DNA of 59,376 bases from Bacteroidaceae bacterium (GCA_017532725.1 JAFXIZ010000059.1:1-59376); one strand, 5' to 3'; counted from the stretch's first letter, positions 8,387-18,506 are shown. Numbers and translations are program-made. The notes: a model not told the origin generated them from the letters alone.

Positions 8387-9835
8387 TCAGATACCTACTG
8401 TAAGGCTCAATCCCGACAAGTAGCCATATACGCAACTTGCGATACCGAGAATCAAGATACCTGCCACGCAGATAACAAGTCCTGTGCGACCGTAGCAACC
8501 GGTCTTAACGGTTTCGATAGGATTATCGTTGGGATTGATAAACATTGCTTTTACCACCAACAGATAGTAGAACAACGAGATAATAGTATTGAGCAATGCA
8601 ATGAGTACAAGGATATAGTATCCACTGTTTACTGCCGATGCAAAGATAAAGAATTTGCTGAAGAAGCCGGCAAAGGGAGGAATACCTGCCAACGAGAACA
8701 TAGCGAGCATCATAGCAAGGCTCAACTTGGGGTTGGTTTGGTACAATCCGTTATAGTCGTCCATATTTACCTTACCTGTCTTATTCTCAATGGTAGCAAT
8801 CACACCGAAAGCAGCCAAGTTCGAGAAGATATATACAAGGATATAGTAAACAAGGGCAGTCATACCTTGTGCGCTGTTAGCCATAACACCGAGCATAATA
8901 TATCCGGCTTGTGAGATAGATGAGAAAGCGAGGAAACGTTTCAGATCTTTCTGACGGATGGCAAACAAGTTACCCAATGTAATGGTGAGGATGATAAGCA
9001 CATAGAGTATTCCTTGCCACACCTCGGGCGAGGGGCTGAATGTCTTAAACAACACCCACAAGAAAGCAAAGGCTGCAGCACCCTTCGATATTACCGAGAG
9101 GTAGGCTGTAACGGCTGTAGGGCCTCCTTGGTACACGTCGGCAGTCCACAAGTGGAAAGGAACGAGTGACAGTTTGAAGCCGATGCCCGAAATGATGAAA
9201 GCCAAGGCAACGATAAACAATGCAGTGTTGGCTGTTGCAGCAAGGGCTATATCCTCAAAGTAGAGCGAGCCCGACATTGCATACATAAATGAAATACCCA
9301 TCAGGAATATAGCCGATGAGAATACGGCATTGAAGAGGTATTTGGCACCCGACTCATACGAGTCGCCACCTTGTTTATTGAAGGCTACCAATGCAGCAAT
9401 GGGCAATGAAGCAGTTTCGAGTCCGATGAAGAAGATGAGGAAGTGACCCGATGAAATCATCAAGTACATACCGAAGAGTGTGAAGAACATCAACTCATAG
9501 AACTCACCACGACGCACCTTGCAAGCCTCGCTGTTGACCCACGAATGGGCTTGCAACAATACAAGTATAGTACCTATATTAAGCACCATTTTCATAGCAG
9601 TTGTCATAGGGGTGTTGATAAACATACCTCCAAAGAGAGTATGTGTTTCGCTACCGGGAATGCAACTTACGGCAGTTACTGCAGCAAGCAGTACGCAGGC
9701 TATGCCCGAGAACCACTTATCGAGGAAACGGGGCGATGCAAAAAGGTCGATAAAGAAAAGGAGTACTGTGGCTACCAACAGCAGCAACTCGGATTGCATA
9801 TACTCCCATATCAATGAATATTGTGAAAAATCCAT
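8387..9835 (-). CDS. nuoN: NADH-quinone oxidoreductase (complex I) subunit N
   Basis: A 482-residue antiporter-like membrane subunit of complex I with about 14 helices, which moves protons as quinone is reduced. Family residues are visible: FIGLETASLPIAALVAF with the key Glu in helix 5, YLFNAVFSSAIFLMGISF, and the discontinuous helix region SLVPFHLWTADVYQGGPTAV with the conserved Lys-containing helices around it (KDLKRFLAFSSISQAGYI). It is the last gene of the operon, 11 bases after nuoM, and is followed by the terminator at 8340. Confidence 0.96.
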   Translation of the reverse strand: MDFSQYSLIWEYMQSELLLLVATVLLFFIDLFASPRFLDKWFSGIACVLLAAVTAVSCIPGSETHTLFGGMFINTPMTTAMKMVLNIGTILVLLQAHSWVNSEACKVRRGEFYELMFFTLFGMYLMISSGHFLIFFIGLETASLPIAALVAFNKQGGDSYESGAKYLFNAVFSSAIFLMGISFMYAMSGSLYFEDIALAATANTALFIVALAFIISGIGFKLSLVPFHLWTADVYQGGPTAVTAYLSVISKGAAAFAFLWVLFKTFSPSPEVWQGILYVLIILTITLGNLFAIRQKDLKRFLAFSSISQAGYIMLGVMANSAQGMTALVYYILVYIFSNLAAFGVIATIENKTGKVNMDDYNGLYQTNPKLSLAMMLAMFSLAGIPPFAGFFSKFFIFASAVNSGYYILVLIALLNTIISLFYYLLVVKAMFINPNDNPIETVKTGCYGRTGLVICVAGILILGIASCVYGYLSGLSLTVGI

Positions 9836-9846
9836 ATCTGCGATGT

Positions 9847-11340
9847 TTATGATAGACGTTCGACAATAGCGTTAAGGCTGTTACTGATGAGGTTAGAAAT
9901 CCAACCGGGGAAGCAACCTATGGCAGCGACACAGATGATGAGTGTCACAGCCGAGAGGCGTTCCCACCAAGTGGCATCGGTGAGTTCGCGATGATGCTCG
10001 TTTTGCACGGCACCATAGAGCAACTTACCTACAACACGCAAGATGTAAACAGCCGTAATTACAATCGAGCAACAGGCTACGATAGTGAATACACGGTGGA
10101 ACATATCGGTGTGTTGGAAAGAACCTACAAAGATTGTCATCTCGGCAACGAAACCACTCAAGCCCGGCAAACCGAGTGAAGCAAGACCGGCTATTACATA
10201 GCAAACCGAGAGGAAAGGCATAATTTGCATCAAGCCACCCATTTCGCGAATGTCGCGTGTGTGGGTACGACCATATATCATACCTATCAAGGCAAAGAAC
10301 AAGGCTGTCATAAGACCGTGCGAGAGCATTTGCATTACAGCACCTGTCATTGCAGTGTTATTGAGCATAAGAATGGCAAAGAGCACAAGACCACAGTGGC
10401 TCACCGATGAGTAGGCATTGATATACTTCAAGTCGGTTTGTACACAAGCCGAGAATGCACCATATACCACACTGATACCTGTGAGGATAAGGAATATCCA
10501 CGACAACTCTTGTGCAGCGAAGGGCATAAGATAGATGGCAACACGGAAGCAACCGTAACCACCCAATTTCATCAGCACACCTGCGTGAAGCATCGAAACG
10601 GCTGTAGGTGCCGATGCGTGACCGTCGGGCGACCAAGTGTGGAAGGGGAACATAGCACCCAAGATACCAAATCCCACAAAAGTCAAGGGGAAGAGGAAGT
10701 ATTGCCAATCGTGCGGGATAGCGTTGTTTTGGGCAATCTCAAGGATGTTCATTGTGAGTTGTCCGCCTTCGGGGGCAGAGTGGTAATAGATACCGAGTAT
10801 GCCCAACATAAGCAGTGCCGAGCCACCCATCAACATCAGCGTAAGTTTCATTGCCGAATAGTTCTTCTTACCACTACCCCACACACCTATAAGCAGGTAC
10901 ATAGGAATAAGCGCAACCTCGTAGAACATAAACATTGTAAACAAGTCTATCGAGATAAAGAAGCCATACACACCTATTGAAAGGAGTGTGAGCCACAAGA
11001 AAAACTCTTTCGAGAGGGGTTCAATCTTCCACGATGCAAATACACCGGCAAAAACGATGATTGCAGTGAGCAACAACATAGTAACCGAGATACCGTCAAC
11101 ACCCACAGCATAGTGTATGTTGAGAGGCTCATACCACATTGTCGAGGCTTGGAAGAGCATATCCTGGGCATTGCCGGCAGCACGCTCGGCCAAGTATTTA
11201 AATACGGTGTAGATAGCAAGTCCCAGTTGAAGGGTAGAGAACGTGACTGCTACCGTGCGTATTTGTTTCATATCTCTTGCTATGGCAAGTCCTGCCATCA
11301 TCAAGATAGGAATAAGCACAAAAAATGATAGAAAATTCAT
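9847..11340 (-). CDS. nuoM: NADH-quinone oxidoreductase (complex I) subunit M
   Basis: A 497-residue polytopic proton-translocating subunit, normal length. FMFYEVALIPMYLLIGVWG carries the helix-5 Glu and FPFHTWSPDGHASAPTAVSM is the broken helix shared by the antiporter-like subunits; DLKYINAYSSVSHCG contains the conserved Lys region. It is separated from nuoL by 29 bases and from nuoN by 11. Its order L-M-N matches the usual nuo operon end. Confidence 0.96.
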   Translation of the reverse strand: MNFLSFFVLIPILMMAGLAIARDMKQIRTVAVTFSTLQLGLAIYTVFKYLAERAAGNAQDMLFQASTMWYEPLNIHYAVGVDGISVTMLLLTAIIVFAGVFASWKIEPLSKEFFLWLTLLSIGVYGFFISIDLFTMFMFYEVALIPMYLLIGVWGSGKKNYSAMKLTLMLMGGSALLMLGILGIYYHSAPEGGQLTMNILEIAQNNAIPHDWQYFLFPLTFVGFGILGAMFPFHTWSPDGHASAPTAVSMLHAGVLMKLGGYGCFRVAIYLMPFAAQELSWIFLILTGISVVYGAFSACVQTDLKYINAYSSVSHCGLVLFAILMLNNTAMTGAVMQMLSHGLMTALFFALIGMIYGRTHTRDIREMGGLMQIMPFLSVCYVIAGLASLGLPGLSGFVAEMTIFVGSFQHTDMFHRVFTIVACCSIVITAVYILRVVGKLLYGAVQNEHHRELTDATWWERLSAVTLIICVAAIGCFPGWISNLISNSLNAIVERLS

Positions 11341-11369
11341 AGTTTCTTCGTTTTATTGGTTCTTCAACT

Positions 11370-13283
11370 TTATAAGAGACAAATTATCGTTATCGCAGCA
11401 ATGAGCAATGTGCCCATAAGCAGTATCCATACATAACTTTGTATATAACCCGATTGCAAGCCTTTGATGCGAGCCGATACCCATTGTGTTACATTGGCAA
11501 ACATATCCATTGTACCATCGATGATGTGACGGTCGAACCACGCTATGGGCGCGCAGATGCCTTTGAATATGATTTTGTGAGTTATAAACAAGTATATTTC
11601 GTCGATGTAGAAACGACGATAGGCGGCAGTGTGCAGCGTGCGAGTAGCATCGGCCATTGCGGTGGGTTTCTTGTTCTCTTTCAGATACAACCAAGCAGCC
11701 AACGAGATGGCACACACTGCTACGATAATGCTGGTGGTTGCCACACTCCAATCGAGGTGGATGTGGTAGGGCTGACCATTTACACTTACCAACTCACCGA
11801 AGGGAATAAAACCTGCCACACAAGTAACCAATGCCAAGAATATAAGTGGCAATGTCATTGTGAGGGGTGCCTCGTGAGGTGTGTGATGACTGCAATCGGT
11901 ATTCTTCCACCAGAAGATACGGAAGTAGAGACGGAACATATAGAATGCTGTCAAGCCGGCTACTACTGTCATCCATATACCCCAGAATGTGCTTTTGTTC
12001 ATTACAGCAGTGAGAATCTCATCCTTACTGAAGAATCCCGAGAAGGGAGGTATTCCGGCAATGGCCAAGCAGGCAATGAGGAATGTAATGTGGGTAATGG
12101 GCATATACTTGCGCAAACCACCCATTTCGCTCATCTCGTTTGAGTGTACAGCGTGAATGATAGCACCTGCACCCAAGAAGAGCAACGCCTTGAACATAGC
12201 GTGAGTAAACAAGTGGAACATAGAAGCCATATAACCCAAGCCTTCGTGCAGGTCGGTATCGTTGGCTACGCCCAATGCTACTATCATAAAGGCTATTTGC
12301 GATATGGTAGAGAAGGCAAGCACACGCTTAATATCGGTCTGAACACAAGCCACTATAGCAGCATACAACGCTGTAATAGCACCCACGGTAGTGATAAGTT
12401 CGAGCACCTCGGGGGTTACACAATATACAGGGAAAAGGCGTGCAACCAAATATACACCGGCTACCACCATTGTAGCAGCGTGAATAAGTGCCGATACAGG
12501 AGTAGGACCCTCCATTGCATCGGGCAACCAAATGTGCAAGGGGAACATTGCCGACTTACCTGCACCACCCATAAAAATGAGAGCCAAAGCCCAAGATGCT
12601 ACCGAGCAACCGAGGAATGTAGCGCCGGCTGTTTCGGTAATGATAGCAGTGGGAGTAGCAGTGAGGGTAGCAAAGTCGAATGTCTTTGTAAAGAACGACA
12701 AAATGAGGATACCGATAAGGAATCCGAGGTCGGCAAAACGTGTAACGATAAATGCTTTCTTCGAGGCTGCAATGGCTGCCGGCTTGGTATAATAGAAGCC
12801 AATGAGCAGATAAGAAGATACACCCACAAGTTCCCAGAAGATATACATCTGGAAGATGTTGGTGGCTACTACCAAGCCCAACATCGACATACTGAAGAGC
12901 GATAGGAAAGCATAGTAACGTTGAAAACCTTTCTCGCCGTGCATATAGCCGAGGCTATAGATATGTACCATCAACGATACGGTGGTGATAACAACGAGCA
13001 TCATTACCGAGATAGGGTCGAGATATATACCCAAGTCGATGTGCAGATTCTCGGTGAAACGCAACCACTCATAGTTGTAGGGAGTAACCGAAGGTATCAC
13101 CCCCTCGGCATTGCGAGGTTGAGTAAAGAATTGGTAGGCTGTAAAATAAGCCAACGCAGCGCACACGGTCATACCCAATGTGCCCAATATACCCGCTACA
13201 CGGGGCTTCAACTTGCTGTCGAGCAGTCCCAACAACAAGAACATAGCCAAGGGCAGTAGTAAGATGAAAACTGTATATTCCAT
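11370..13283 (-). CDS. nuoL: NADH-quinone oxidoreductase (complex I) subunit L
   Basis: A 637-residue subunit, the distal antiporter-like arm of complex I. It shows the N-terminal region with YMHGEKGFQRYYAFLSLF, the helix-5 Glu in YIFWELVGVSSYLLIGF, the broken helix AMFPLHIWLPDAMEGPTPVS and DIKRVLAFSTISQIAF. After about residue 490 come the amphipathic lateral helix and an end helix typical of NuoL. It starts 8 bases after nuoK. Confidence 0.96.
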   Translation of the reverse strand: MEYTVFILLLPLAMFLLLGLLDSKLKPRVAGILGTLGMTVCAALAYFTAYQFFTQPRNAEGVIPSVTPYNYEWLRFTENLHIDLGIYLDPISVMMLVVITTVSLMVHIYSLGYMHGEKGFQRYYAFLSLFSMSMLGLVVATNIFQMYIFWELVGVSSYLLIGFYYTKPAAIAASKKAFIVTRFADLGFLIGILILSFFTKTFDFATLTATPTAIITETAGATFLGCSVASWALALIFMGGAGKSAMFPLHIWLPDAMEGPTPVSALIHAATMVVAGVYLVARLFPVYCVTPEVLELITTVGAITALYAAIVACVQTDIKRVLAFSTISQIAFMIVALGVANDTDLHEGLGYMASMFHLFTHAMFKALLFLGAGAIIHAVHSNEMSEMGGLRKYMPITHITFLIACLAIAGIPPFSGFFSKDEILTAVMNKSTFWGIWMTVVAGLTAFYMFRLYFRIFWWKNTDCSHHTPHEAPLTMTLPLIFLALVTCVAGFIPFGELVSVNGQPYHIHLDWSVATTSIIVAVCAISLAAWLYLKENKKPTAMADATRTLHTAAYRRFYIDEIYLFITHKIIFKGICAPIAWFDRHIIDGTMDMFANVTQWVSARIKGLQSGYIQSYVWILLMGTLLIAAITIICLL

Positions 13284-13291
13284 AGCGGTCC

Positions 13292-13603
13292 TTAATATTT
13301 CATATCGTCGAGTTTATCCACTTCGATGTCGCGGATGTGACGGAAAATGTTAATAATAATAGCAATAGCAATCGCAGTCTCGGCAGCGGCAATGGCGATG
13401 GCAAATATTGCAAAAACCATACCCTCCATTTGTCCGGGGAACAAGAAGCGATTGAAAACGGCAAAGTTTATGTCAACAGCATTGAGCATCAACTCTAACG
13501 AGATGAGCATCATAAGCATATTCTTACGAGTGATAAAACCGTACACGCCGGCAAAGAACATCACAAGACTCAATACGATGTAATATATCATTGGTATTTC
13601 CAT
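13292..13603 (-). CDS. nuoK: NADH-quinone oxidoreductase (complex I) subunit K
   Basis: A 103-residue, three-helix subunit of the membrane arm. The two conserved membrane Glu residues that link the proton channels are seen in LISLELMLNAVDINF and in AAAETAIAIAIIINIFR. Usual length for the family. It lies between nuoJ (12-base gap) and nuoL (8-base gap). Confidence 0.95.
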   Translation of the reverse strand: MEIPMIYYIVLSLVMFFAGVYGFITRKNMLMMLISLELMLNAVDINFAVFNRFLFPGQMEGMVFAIFAIAIAAAETAIAIAIIINIFRHIRDIEVDKLDDMKY

Positions 13604-13615
13604 AATCTTCAGTTT

Positions 13616-14134
13616 TTAGCGTTTACGGGCTATCATAATGGCTCCGATGATACAGGCCAATAATAAAACACTGACTGCCTCAAATGGAAGCAGATATTGG
13701 AATTTTTCCATACCTATAAGTGCGTGACCCAAAGCCTTGATGGGATGCTCGCCGGTCTCTACGAGATTGACAGCAGGCCACGAGTAGGTAAAGAGTGCGA
13801 AGGCACATACAGCGGCTCCTGTCACTGCTGCTACGATACCCAGTATTTGCTTGGTGAGGCTTGTTTTTTCGCAACGCTCGCCGGGATGGCTTGTGAGCAA
13901 GATAGAAAAGACAAACAGAACCAATATACCACCGGCATACACAGCTATTTGCACCGAGCCAAGGAATGTATAATCGAGCATAAAGTATATACCTGCTGTC
14001 GATAAAAGCACGAATAGCAGGTATGTAGCAGCCCGAAGTATGCGACGTGTGGTGACTGCCAATATCGAGCATACCACAATAACTATCGCAAGCAAGTAGA
14101 AAATAACTTGTTGAGCTAAAGGTAAGAGTTCCAT
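13616..14134 (-). CDS. nuoJ: NADH-quinone oxidoreductase (complex I) subunit J
   Basis: A 172-residue, five-helix membrane subunit. Helix 3, with the conserved Tyr and pi-bulge region, reads FLGSVQIAVYAGGILVLFVF. It links the quinone site to the first proton channel with NuoK and NuoH. Spaced 8 bases after nuoI and 12 before nuoK. Confidence 0.95.
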   Translation of the reverse strand: MELLPLAQQVIFYLLAIVIVVCSILAVTTRRILRAATYLLFVLLSTAGIYFMLDYTFLGSVQIAVYAGGILVLFVFSILLTSHPGERCEKTSLTKQILGIVAAVTGAAVCAFALFTYSWPAVNLVETGEHPIKALGHALIGMEKFQYLLPFEAVSVLLLACIIGAIMIARKR

Positions 14135-14142
14135 ATATAGTA

Positions 14143-14631
14143 TTATTCTGATTTTTCTTCTTTAGGGGTTTCACGCACCGGTTCGGGACGATTGTTGAGT
14201 TGCTTAACAAGTTTCTCGCGAGAGAAAACTGCTTGCTCAAACTCGTTTGTAAACTCAATGGCGTTGTGAGGGCAAGTGCTTACGCACAATTGGCAGAAAG
14301 TACAGCAACCGAGGTCATACATATATCGGTCGAGTACGCGCTTTGTTTTGCCATCTTCGGTCTCAATTTTTTTCGCCACGACTTCGATTGTATTGTTGGG
14401 GCAGTTGTTTTGACAAATACCACAGGCTATACATTTGTGGTTGCCTTGCTCGTCATATACAAGCGAAAGTGTAGCGCGAAAACGCTCGGGAATTTCGAGT
14501 GTTTTACGATTCTCGGGATACTGTTGGGTAATCTTACGGCTGAAAAAATATTTACCCGTAATACTCATACCGGTGAGCAAACTCCCGATGCCTTCAAATA
14601 ACGATGTGAAATAGTTCTTGTTACTTCCCAT
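14143..14631 (-). CDS. nuoI: NADH-quinone oxidoreductase (complex I) subunit I, 2x[4Fe-4S]
   Basis: A peripheral ferredoxin-like subunit that relays electrons to cluster N2. Two CxxCxxCxxxC(P) motifs are visible, CIACGICQNNCP and CTFCQLCVSTCP, binding two 4Fe-4S clusters. I choose the ATG at 14631 (162 residues, MGSNKNYFTSLFEG) because it matches the usual N-terminus. The frame extends to 14709, but that would translate through a strong hairpin. It is the first nuo gene after the ATP synthase block; the 100-base spacer to atpG is the longest in this operon and contains two hairpins. Confidence 0.92.
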   Translation of the reverse strand: MGSNKNYFTSLFEGIGSLLTGMSITGKYFFSRKITQQYPENRKTLEIPERFRATLSLVYDEQGNHKCIACGICQNNCPNNTIEVVAKKIETEDGKTKRVLDRYMYDLGCCTFCQLCVSTCPHNAIEFTNEFEQAVFSREKLVKQLNNRPEPVRETPKEEKSE

Positions 14632-14640
14632 AGGTCTGTT

Positions 14641-14718
14641 TGATAGTGTGCCTATCAGTTCGTTATAGTTAATATCTCTCGGCGAGAATGCTTGGCAGTT
14701 GCCTGCCAAGTCATCTCG
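14641..14718 (-). other. Two RNA hairpins at the atpG-nuoI junction
   Basis: CTTGGCAG (14691-14698) and CTGCCAAG (14703-14710) form a perfect 8-base stem with a 4-base loop, extended by CGAGA/TCTCG at 14683-14687 and 14714-14718. A second stem, TGATAG/CTATCA, lies at 14641-14657, close to the nuoI start. Neither is followed by a U-tract, so processing or attenuation is more likely than termination (inference). Confidence 0.55.
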
Positions 14719-14733
14719 TCAAAAGGGGTTAGT

Positions 14734-15609
14734 TTATCCGTCAACCTTGCCGCCCAATATATCGAGCAGTTCGTTTGTGATACTTTGTTGGCGTAACTTG
14801 TTGTATTCAAGTTGCAATTCTTCACGCAATTTCTTGGCATTGTCGTTGGCCGACTGCATAGCAAGAACGCGCGCTGCTTGCTCCGAGGCACGATTTTGGC
14901 TGATGCTCTCTTGCAACGATGCCAATACCGACAGTGGTAACACTGTGTCGAAGATTGTCGATACATCGGGCTCGAAAAGGTAGGGCTTGCACTCGGCTTG
15001 CTTGTCGGATGCTTCGGCTACGACCGGCAGCATAATACGATTGGCAAGTCGCTGACGTCCCATACTCAAGAATTCCATAAACACAATCTCTATGTGGTCC
15101 AATTCTTCGCTTAGGAACGCTTGCGAGAGTTCGTCGCACATTTGTTTTATCTTTTCGTCACTGCTCTTGGCTGTCATATAGGGCAACACCGATACTCGCA
15201 CATTGGGGAGTGCAAGTTTCTTGGATGCGGCAACAACCTTCTTACCAATGGGATAGATAACAAACGATACCTCCTCGTTCGATTCTTCTTTTACCCGACT
15301 TATCGTTTCGAGCATACGTTTGAATAGCATCATATTGAAAGCACCGCACAACCCTTCGTCGCTACCCAACAGCACAATACCCATTTGTTTTACAGGGCGT
15401 ACTTGGGTCAGAGGCGAGGTGTATTCGCTATCGGCAGCCAAGAGGTTGTCGATAGTAGATTGTATCTGTTGACGGAACGGCTCAACACGTTGCAATGCTT
15501 GCATTGCCTTGTGCATCTTGGCCGACGAAATCATTTTCATCGCGCCGGTAATCTTCTCGGATGTCGATACCGAGCCTATTCTGCCTTTCAGTTCGCGGAT
15601 GGATGCCAT
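14734..15609 (-). CDS. atpG: ATP synthase F1 gamma subunit
   Basis: A 291-residue central stalk subunit. The N-terminal coiled coil reads RELKGRIGSVSTSEKITGAM and the C-terminal one ends in QSITNELLDILGGKVDG; both helices form the rotor inside the alpha3beta3 ring. Normal length. It follows atpA by 7 bases and is the last gene of the atp block before nuoI. Confidence 0.95.
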   Translation of the reverse strand: MASIRELKGRIGSVSTSEKITGAMKMISSAKMHKAMQALQRVEPFRQQIQSTIDNLLAADSEYTSPLTQVRPVKQMGIVLLGSDEGLCGAFNMMLFKRMLETISRVKEESNEEVSFVIYPIGKKVVAASKKLALPNVRVSVLPYMTAKSSDEKIKQMCDELSQAFLSEELDHIEIVFMEFLSMGRQRLANRIMLPVVAEASDKQAECKPYLFEPDVSTIFDTVLPLSVLASLQESISQNRASEQAARVLAMQSANDNAKKLREELQLEYNKLRQQSITNELLDILGGKVDG

Positions 15610-15616
15610 ATCTTAA

Positions 15617-17194
15617 TTATGCCTTAAAGCGGTTAGCAACTTCTTTAGCCACCTCGGTGAGTTTGGCAGCAATCTCATCATTGAGAATACCTTTCTTCAA
15701 CTCATCGAGAACATCGGTTTGATGTTTAGCGTGGAGTATTTGCAGGAACAGTTTCTCAAACTCGGCCACTTTGTCGGTGGGAACGGGTGCGAGCAAGCCT
15801 TGTGTACCACAATAGATTATAGCAATCTCTTCCTCAACGGGAACAGGGCTGTATTGTGGTTGAATAAGTACACGCTCGTTCTTGCGACCTTTGTCAATAA
15901 CCATTGCAGTTACGGGGTCGATGTCGCCACCGAATTGTGTAAACGACTCAAGTTCACGGAATTGTGCTTGATCGATTTTGAGTGTACCGGCAATCTTCTT
16001 CATAGCCTTGAGTTGTGCGCTACCACCCACACGCGATACCGAGATACCTACGTTGATGGCAGGGCGTACACCTTGGTTGAAGAGTTTGGTTTCGAGGAAT
16101 ATCTGACCGTCGGTAATAGAGATTACGTTGGTGGGGATATAGGCCGAAACGTCGCCTGCTTGAGTTTCGATGATGGGGAGTGCTGTGAGCGAGCCTCCAC
16201 CTTTTACCATAGGTTTCAACACTTCGGGCAGGTCGTTCATCGAAGCAGCCACCTTATCGTTGTCGATAATCTTGGCCGAACGTTCCAACAAGCGCGAGTG
16301 GAGGTAGAAGATATCACCGGGATATGCTTCACGACCCGAAGGACGGCGCAAGATAAGTGAAATCTCGCGATAAGAAACGGCTTGTTTCGACAAGTCGTCG
16401 TATATCACAAGAGCGTGACGACCTGAATCGCGGAAGTACTCACCAATGGCAGCACCGGCCATAGGTGCATAGTAACGCATAGCAGCCGAGTCGGATGCAT
16501 TGGCAGCCAATACGATGGTATAGTCCATTGCGCCGTGTTCGCGCAGTGTGTTTACCAATGCTGCTACCGATGAAGCCTTTTGACCTATCGCAACGTAGAT
16601 ACAATAGAGGGGGTTACCGTTCTTAAAGTTCTCACGTTGATTGATAATAGTATCTATGGCAATTGTTGTTTTTCCTACTTGTCGGTCACCGATGATAAGT
16701 TCGCGTTGTCCACGACCGATGGGTACCATAGCATCGATAGCCTTGATACCGGTCTGTAGAGGTTCTTTTACAGGTTGACGGAAGATAACACCGGGAGCCT
16801 TACGGTCGAGGGGCATCAACACAGTATTGCCTGCAATGGGGCCTGCACCGTCGATGGGGTCGCCCAACGTATTGATAACACGACCCAACAAACCTTCGCC
16901 AACGGGAATTGAAGCGATGTCGCCGGTGCGACGTACAGTCATATTCTCGGTAACCTTTTCGATATCGTTTAGAAGGATTACACCCACATTACTCTCTTCG
17001 AGGTTCATAGCCACACCACGCACGCCGTTTTCAAACTCTACGAGTTCGCTCGACTTAACATTGTCAAGGCCATAGACGTGGGCAACACCGTCACCTACTT
17101 CGAGTACGGTACCTATCTCTTCAAAGTTGGCTTGTTTGTCAACCTCTTCGAGTTTGCTTTTGAGTATATCCGATATCTCGTTTGGTTTTATCAT
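15617..17194 (-). CDS. atpA: ATP synthase F1 alpha subunit
   Basis: A 525-residue non-catalytic nucleotide-binding subunit. The Walker A site is GDRQVGKT, the arginine-finger region is [11 protein letters not shown], and the N-terminal beta barrel ([19 protein letters not shown]) is complete. Length is slightly above the E. coli value and usual for Bacteroidetes. It lies 4 bases after atpH and 7 before atpG. Confidence 0.97.
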   Translation of the reverse strand: MIKPNEISDILKSKLEEVDKQANFEEIGTVLEVGDGVAHVYGLDNVKSSELVEFENGVRGVAMNLEESNVGVILLNDIEKVTENMTVRRTGDIASIPVGEGLLGRVINTLGDPIDGAGPIAGNTVLMPLDRKAPGVIFRQPVKEPLQTGIKAIDAMVPIGRGQRELIIGDRQVGKTTIAIDTIINQRENFKNGNPLYCIYVAIGQKASSVAALVNTLREHGAMDYTIVLAANASDSAAMRYYAPMAGAAIGEYFRDSGRHALVIYDDLSKQAVSYREISLILRRPSGREAYPGDIFYLHSRLLERSAKIIDNDKVAASMNDLPEVLKPMVKGGGSLTALPIIETQAGDVSAYIPTNVISITDGQIFLETKLFNQGVRPAINVGISVSRVGGSAQLKAMKKIAGTLKIDQAQFRELESFTQFGGDIDPVTAMVIDKGRKNERVLIQPQYSPVPVEEEIAIIYCGTQGLLAPVPTDKVAEFEKLFLQILHAKHQTDVLDELKKGILNDEIAAKLTEVAKEVANRFKA

Positions 17195-17198
17195 AAGA

Positions 17199-17738
17199 TT
17201 ATTTGTTTAGTAATTTTACGCGCAATTTTTTAAGCTCGTTTTGAATCGAAGCATCGAGTTGCATCGACTCAACGCGCAGTATAAAACCACCGATGAGCGA
17301 GGGGTCTATTTCATAGACAAACTCCAGCTCTTTATCGAGTTTCGATTTCAACAGGCTCTTGATGCGTGCCACAATTTCGTCGCTTACAGCCGATGCTGTA
17401 ATGATAGTGACACGAGCAATGTTGTTCTCTTTACGATACACATCCTGATAGTCGAGCATAGCGGCTCGGAAGAATGTTTCACGGTGATTGAGAATTACCA
17501 AGTTGATGAATCGAAGGATAGCCTTACCGGCATCAGGGCCGGCAGCAGCAATAAGTAACTGCTCTTTTTCGGTAGCACTCAAGGCAGGATTACCCAACGC
17601 TTTGGTCAGTGCCGGGTGTGTAGCAAATGCTTCCTCAAGTCGTTGCGTATCGGCATAGACTTGTTGGGTACATTGCTGCTCTTGTGCATATTTGTACAAG
17701 GCTTTAGCGTATCTGCGAGGAATTAATCCTTCGTTCAT
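17199..17738 (-). CDS. atpH: ATP synthase F1 delta subunit
   Basis: A 179-residue peripheral stalk subunit (OSCP type) that joins the b subunits to the top of F1. The N-terminal helical domain starts [15 protein letters not shown], and the C-terminal domain carries the signature [20 protein letters not shown]. Gaps to atpF and atpA are 5 and 4 bases. Confidence 0.94.
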   Translation of the reverse strand: MNEGLIPRRYAKALYKYAQEQQCTQQVYADTQRLEEAFATHPALTKALGNPALSATEKEQLLIAAAGPDAGKAILRFINLVILNHRETFFRAAMLDYQDVYRKENNIARVTIITASAVSDEIVARIKSLLKSKLDKELEFVYEIDPSLIGGFILRVESMQLDASIQNELKKLRVKLLNK

Positions 17739-17743
17739 AATTC

Positions 17744-18241
17744 TTAGTTTTTATGTTCAAGTTCGTTCAATAATTGCTCTACCATTTCCGCCTGAGCTTT
17801 ATCGCCCGCGAGTTCTTTGCGAATAATATTTTCGGCTATTGTGAGGGCGAATTGGCTCACTTCTTGACGGAACTGTAGTTCTGCTTCTTTGCGCGATTGC
17901 TCGATACTGATGGTGGCAGCATCAACAAGTTTCTTGGCTTCGGCGGCAGCGGCTTTCTTGGCCTCTTCGATGATTTGAGCCTTCATCTGTGCTGCTTCTT
18001 GAAGGATTTCCATTTGTTGACGTCCTGCTTCAGCGAGAATGGCGCGGGCTTGGCTCTCAGAGTCTTCGAGGCTTGCTTTGGCTGCTTCGGCATACTCTAC
18101 ACCGTTGTCGATGAGGGTAGCACGCTCGTCAACCATCTTGGTGATGACGGGCCACGCAAACTTGGCAAGTATGGCAAATAATACCACAAATACCACAAAC
18201 ATCCAAAAGACGAGCCCTGCTTCGGGCATAAACAGTTCCAT
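17744..18241 (-). CDS. atpF: ATP synthase Fo b subunit
   Basis: A 165-residue stator subunit with one N-terminal membrane helix (GLVFWMFVVFVVLFAILAKF) followed by a long alanine/glutamate-rich coiled coil to the C-terminus. Two copies would form the peripheral stalk; no b' paralogue is present. It lies between atpE (19 bases) and atpH (5 bases). Confidence 0.95.
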   Translation of the reverse strand: MELFMPEAGLVFWMFVVFVVLFAILAKFAWPVITKMVDERATLIDNGVEYAEAAKASLEDSESQARAILAEAGRQQMEILQEAAQMKAQIIEEAKKAAAAEAKKLVDAATISIEQSRKEAELQFRQEVSQFALTIAENIIRKELAGDKAQAEMVEQLLNELEHKN

Positions 18242-18260
18242 ACGGGACTTTTAGGCGAGA

Positions 18261-18506
18261 TTAGAGGAACAATGCGAGAATACAAACGATAACGGCGAAA
18301 AGGGCAACACCCTCGATAAGAGCCGCGATAACGATCATACTACCACGAACGTCGCCTGCTGCTTCGGGTTGACGTGCGATGGCTTCCATAGCCGAACTAC
18401 CGATGCGACCGATACCCAAACCTGCAGCGATTGCTGCGATACCTGCTCCTACGCACGCACCGATTACTGTAAGAGGTGCGAGTGCTGTTAAAATCATTGC
18501 TAACAT
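18261..18506 (-). CDS. atpE: ATP synthase Fo c subunit, proton-type site
   Basis: An 81-residue two-helix proteolipid of the rotor ring. The polar loop is GRIGSSAMEAIARQPEA and the ion-binding Glu lies in helix 2, IAALIEGVALFAVIV. In Na+ rings that Glu is followed by Ser or Thr and is paired with a Gln in helix 1. Here the next residue is Gly and the helix-1 position is in AGIAAIAAGLGIG with no Gln. This supports H+ rather than Na+ coupling (family knowledge plus inspection). Confidence 0.95.
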   Translation of the reverse strand: MLAMILTALAPLTVIGACVGAGIAAIAAGLGIGRIGSSAMEAIARQPEAAGDVRGSMIVIAALIEGVALFAVIVCILALFL

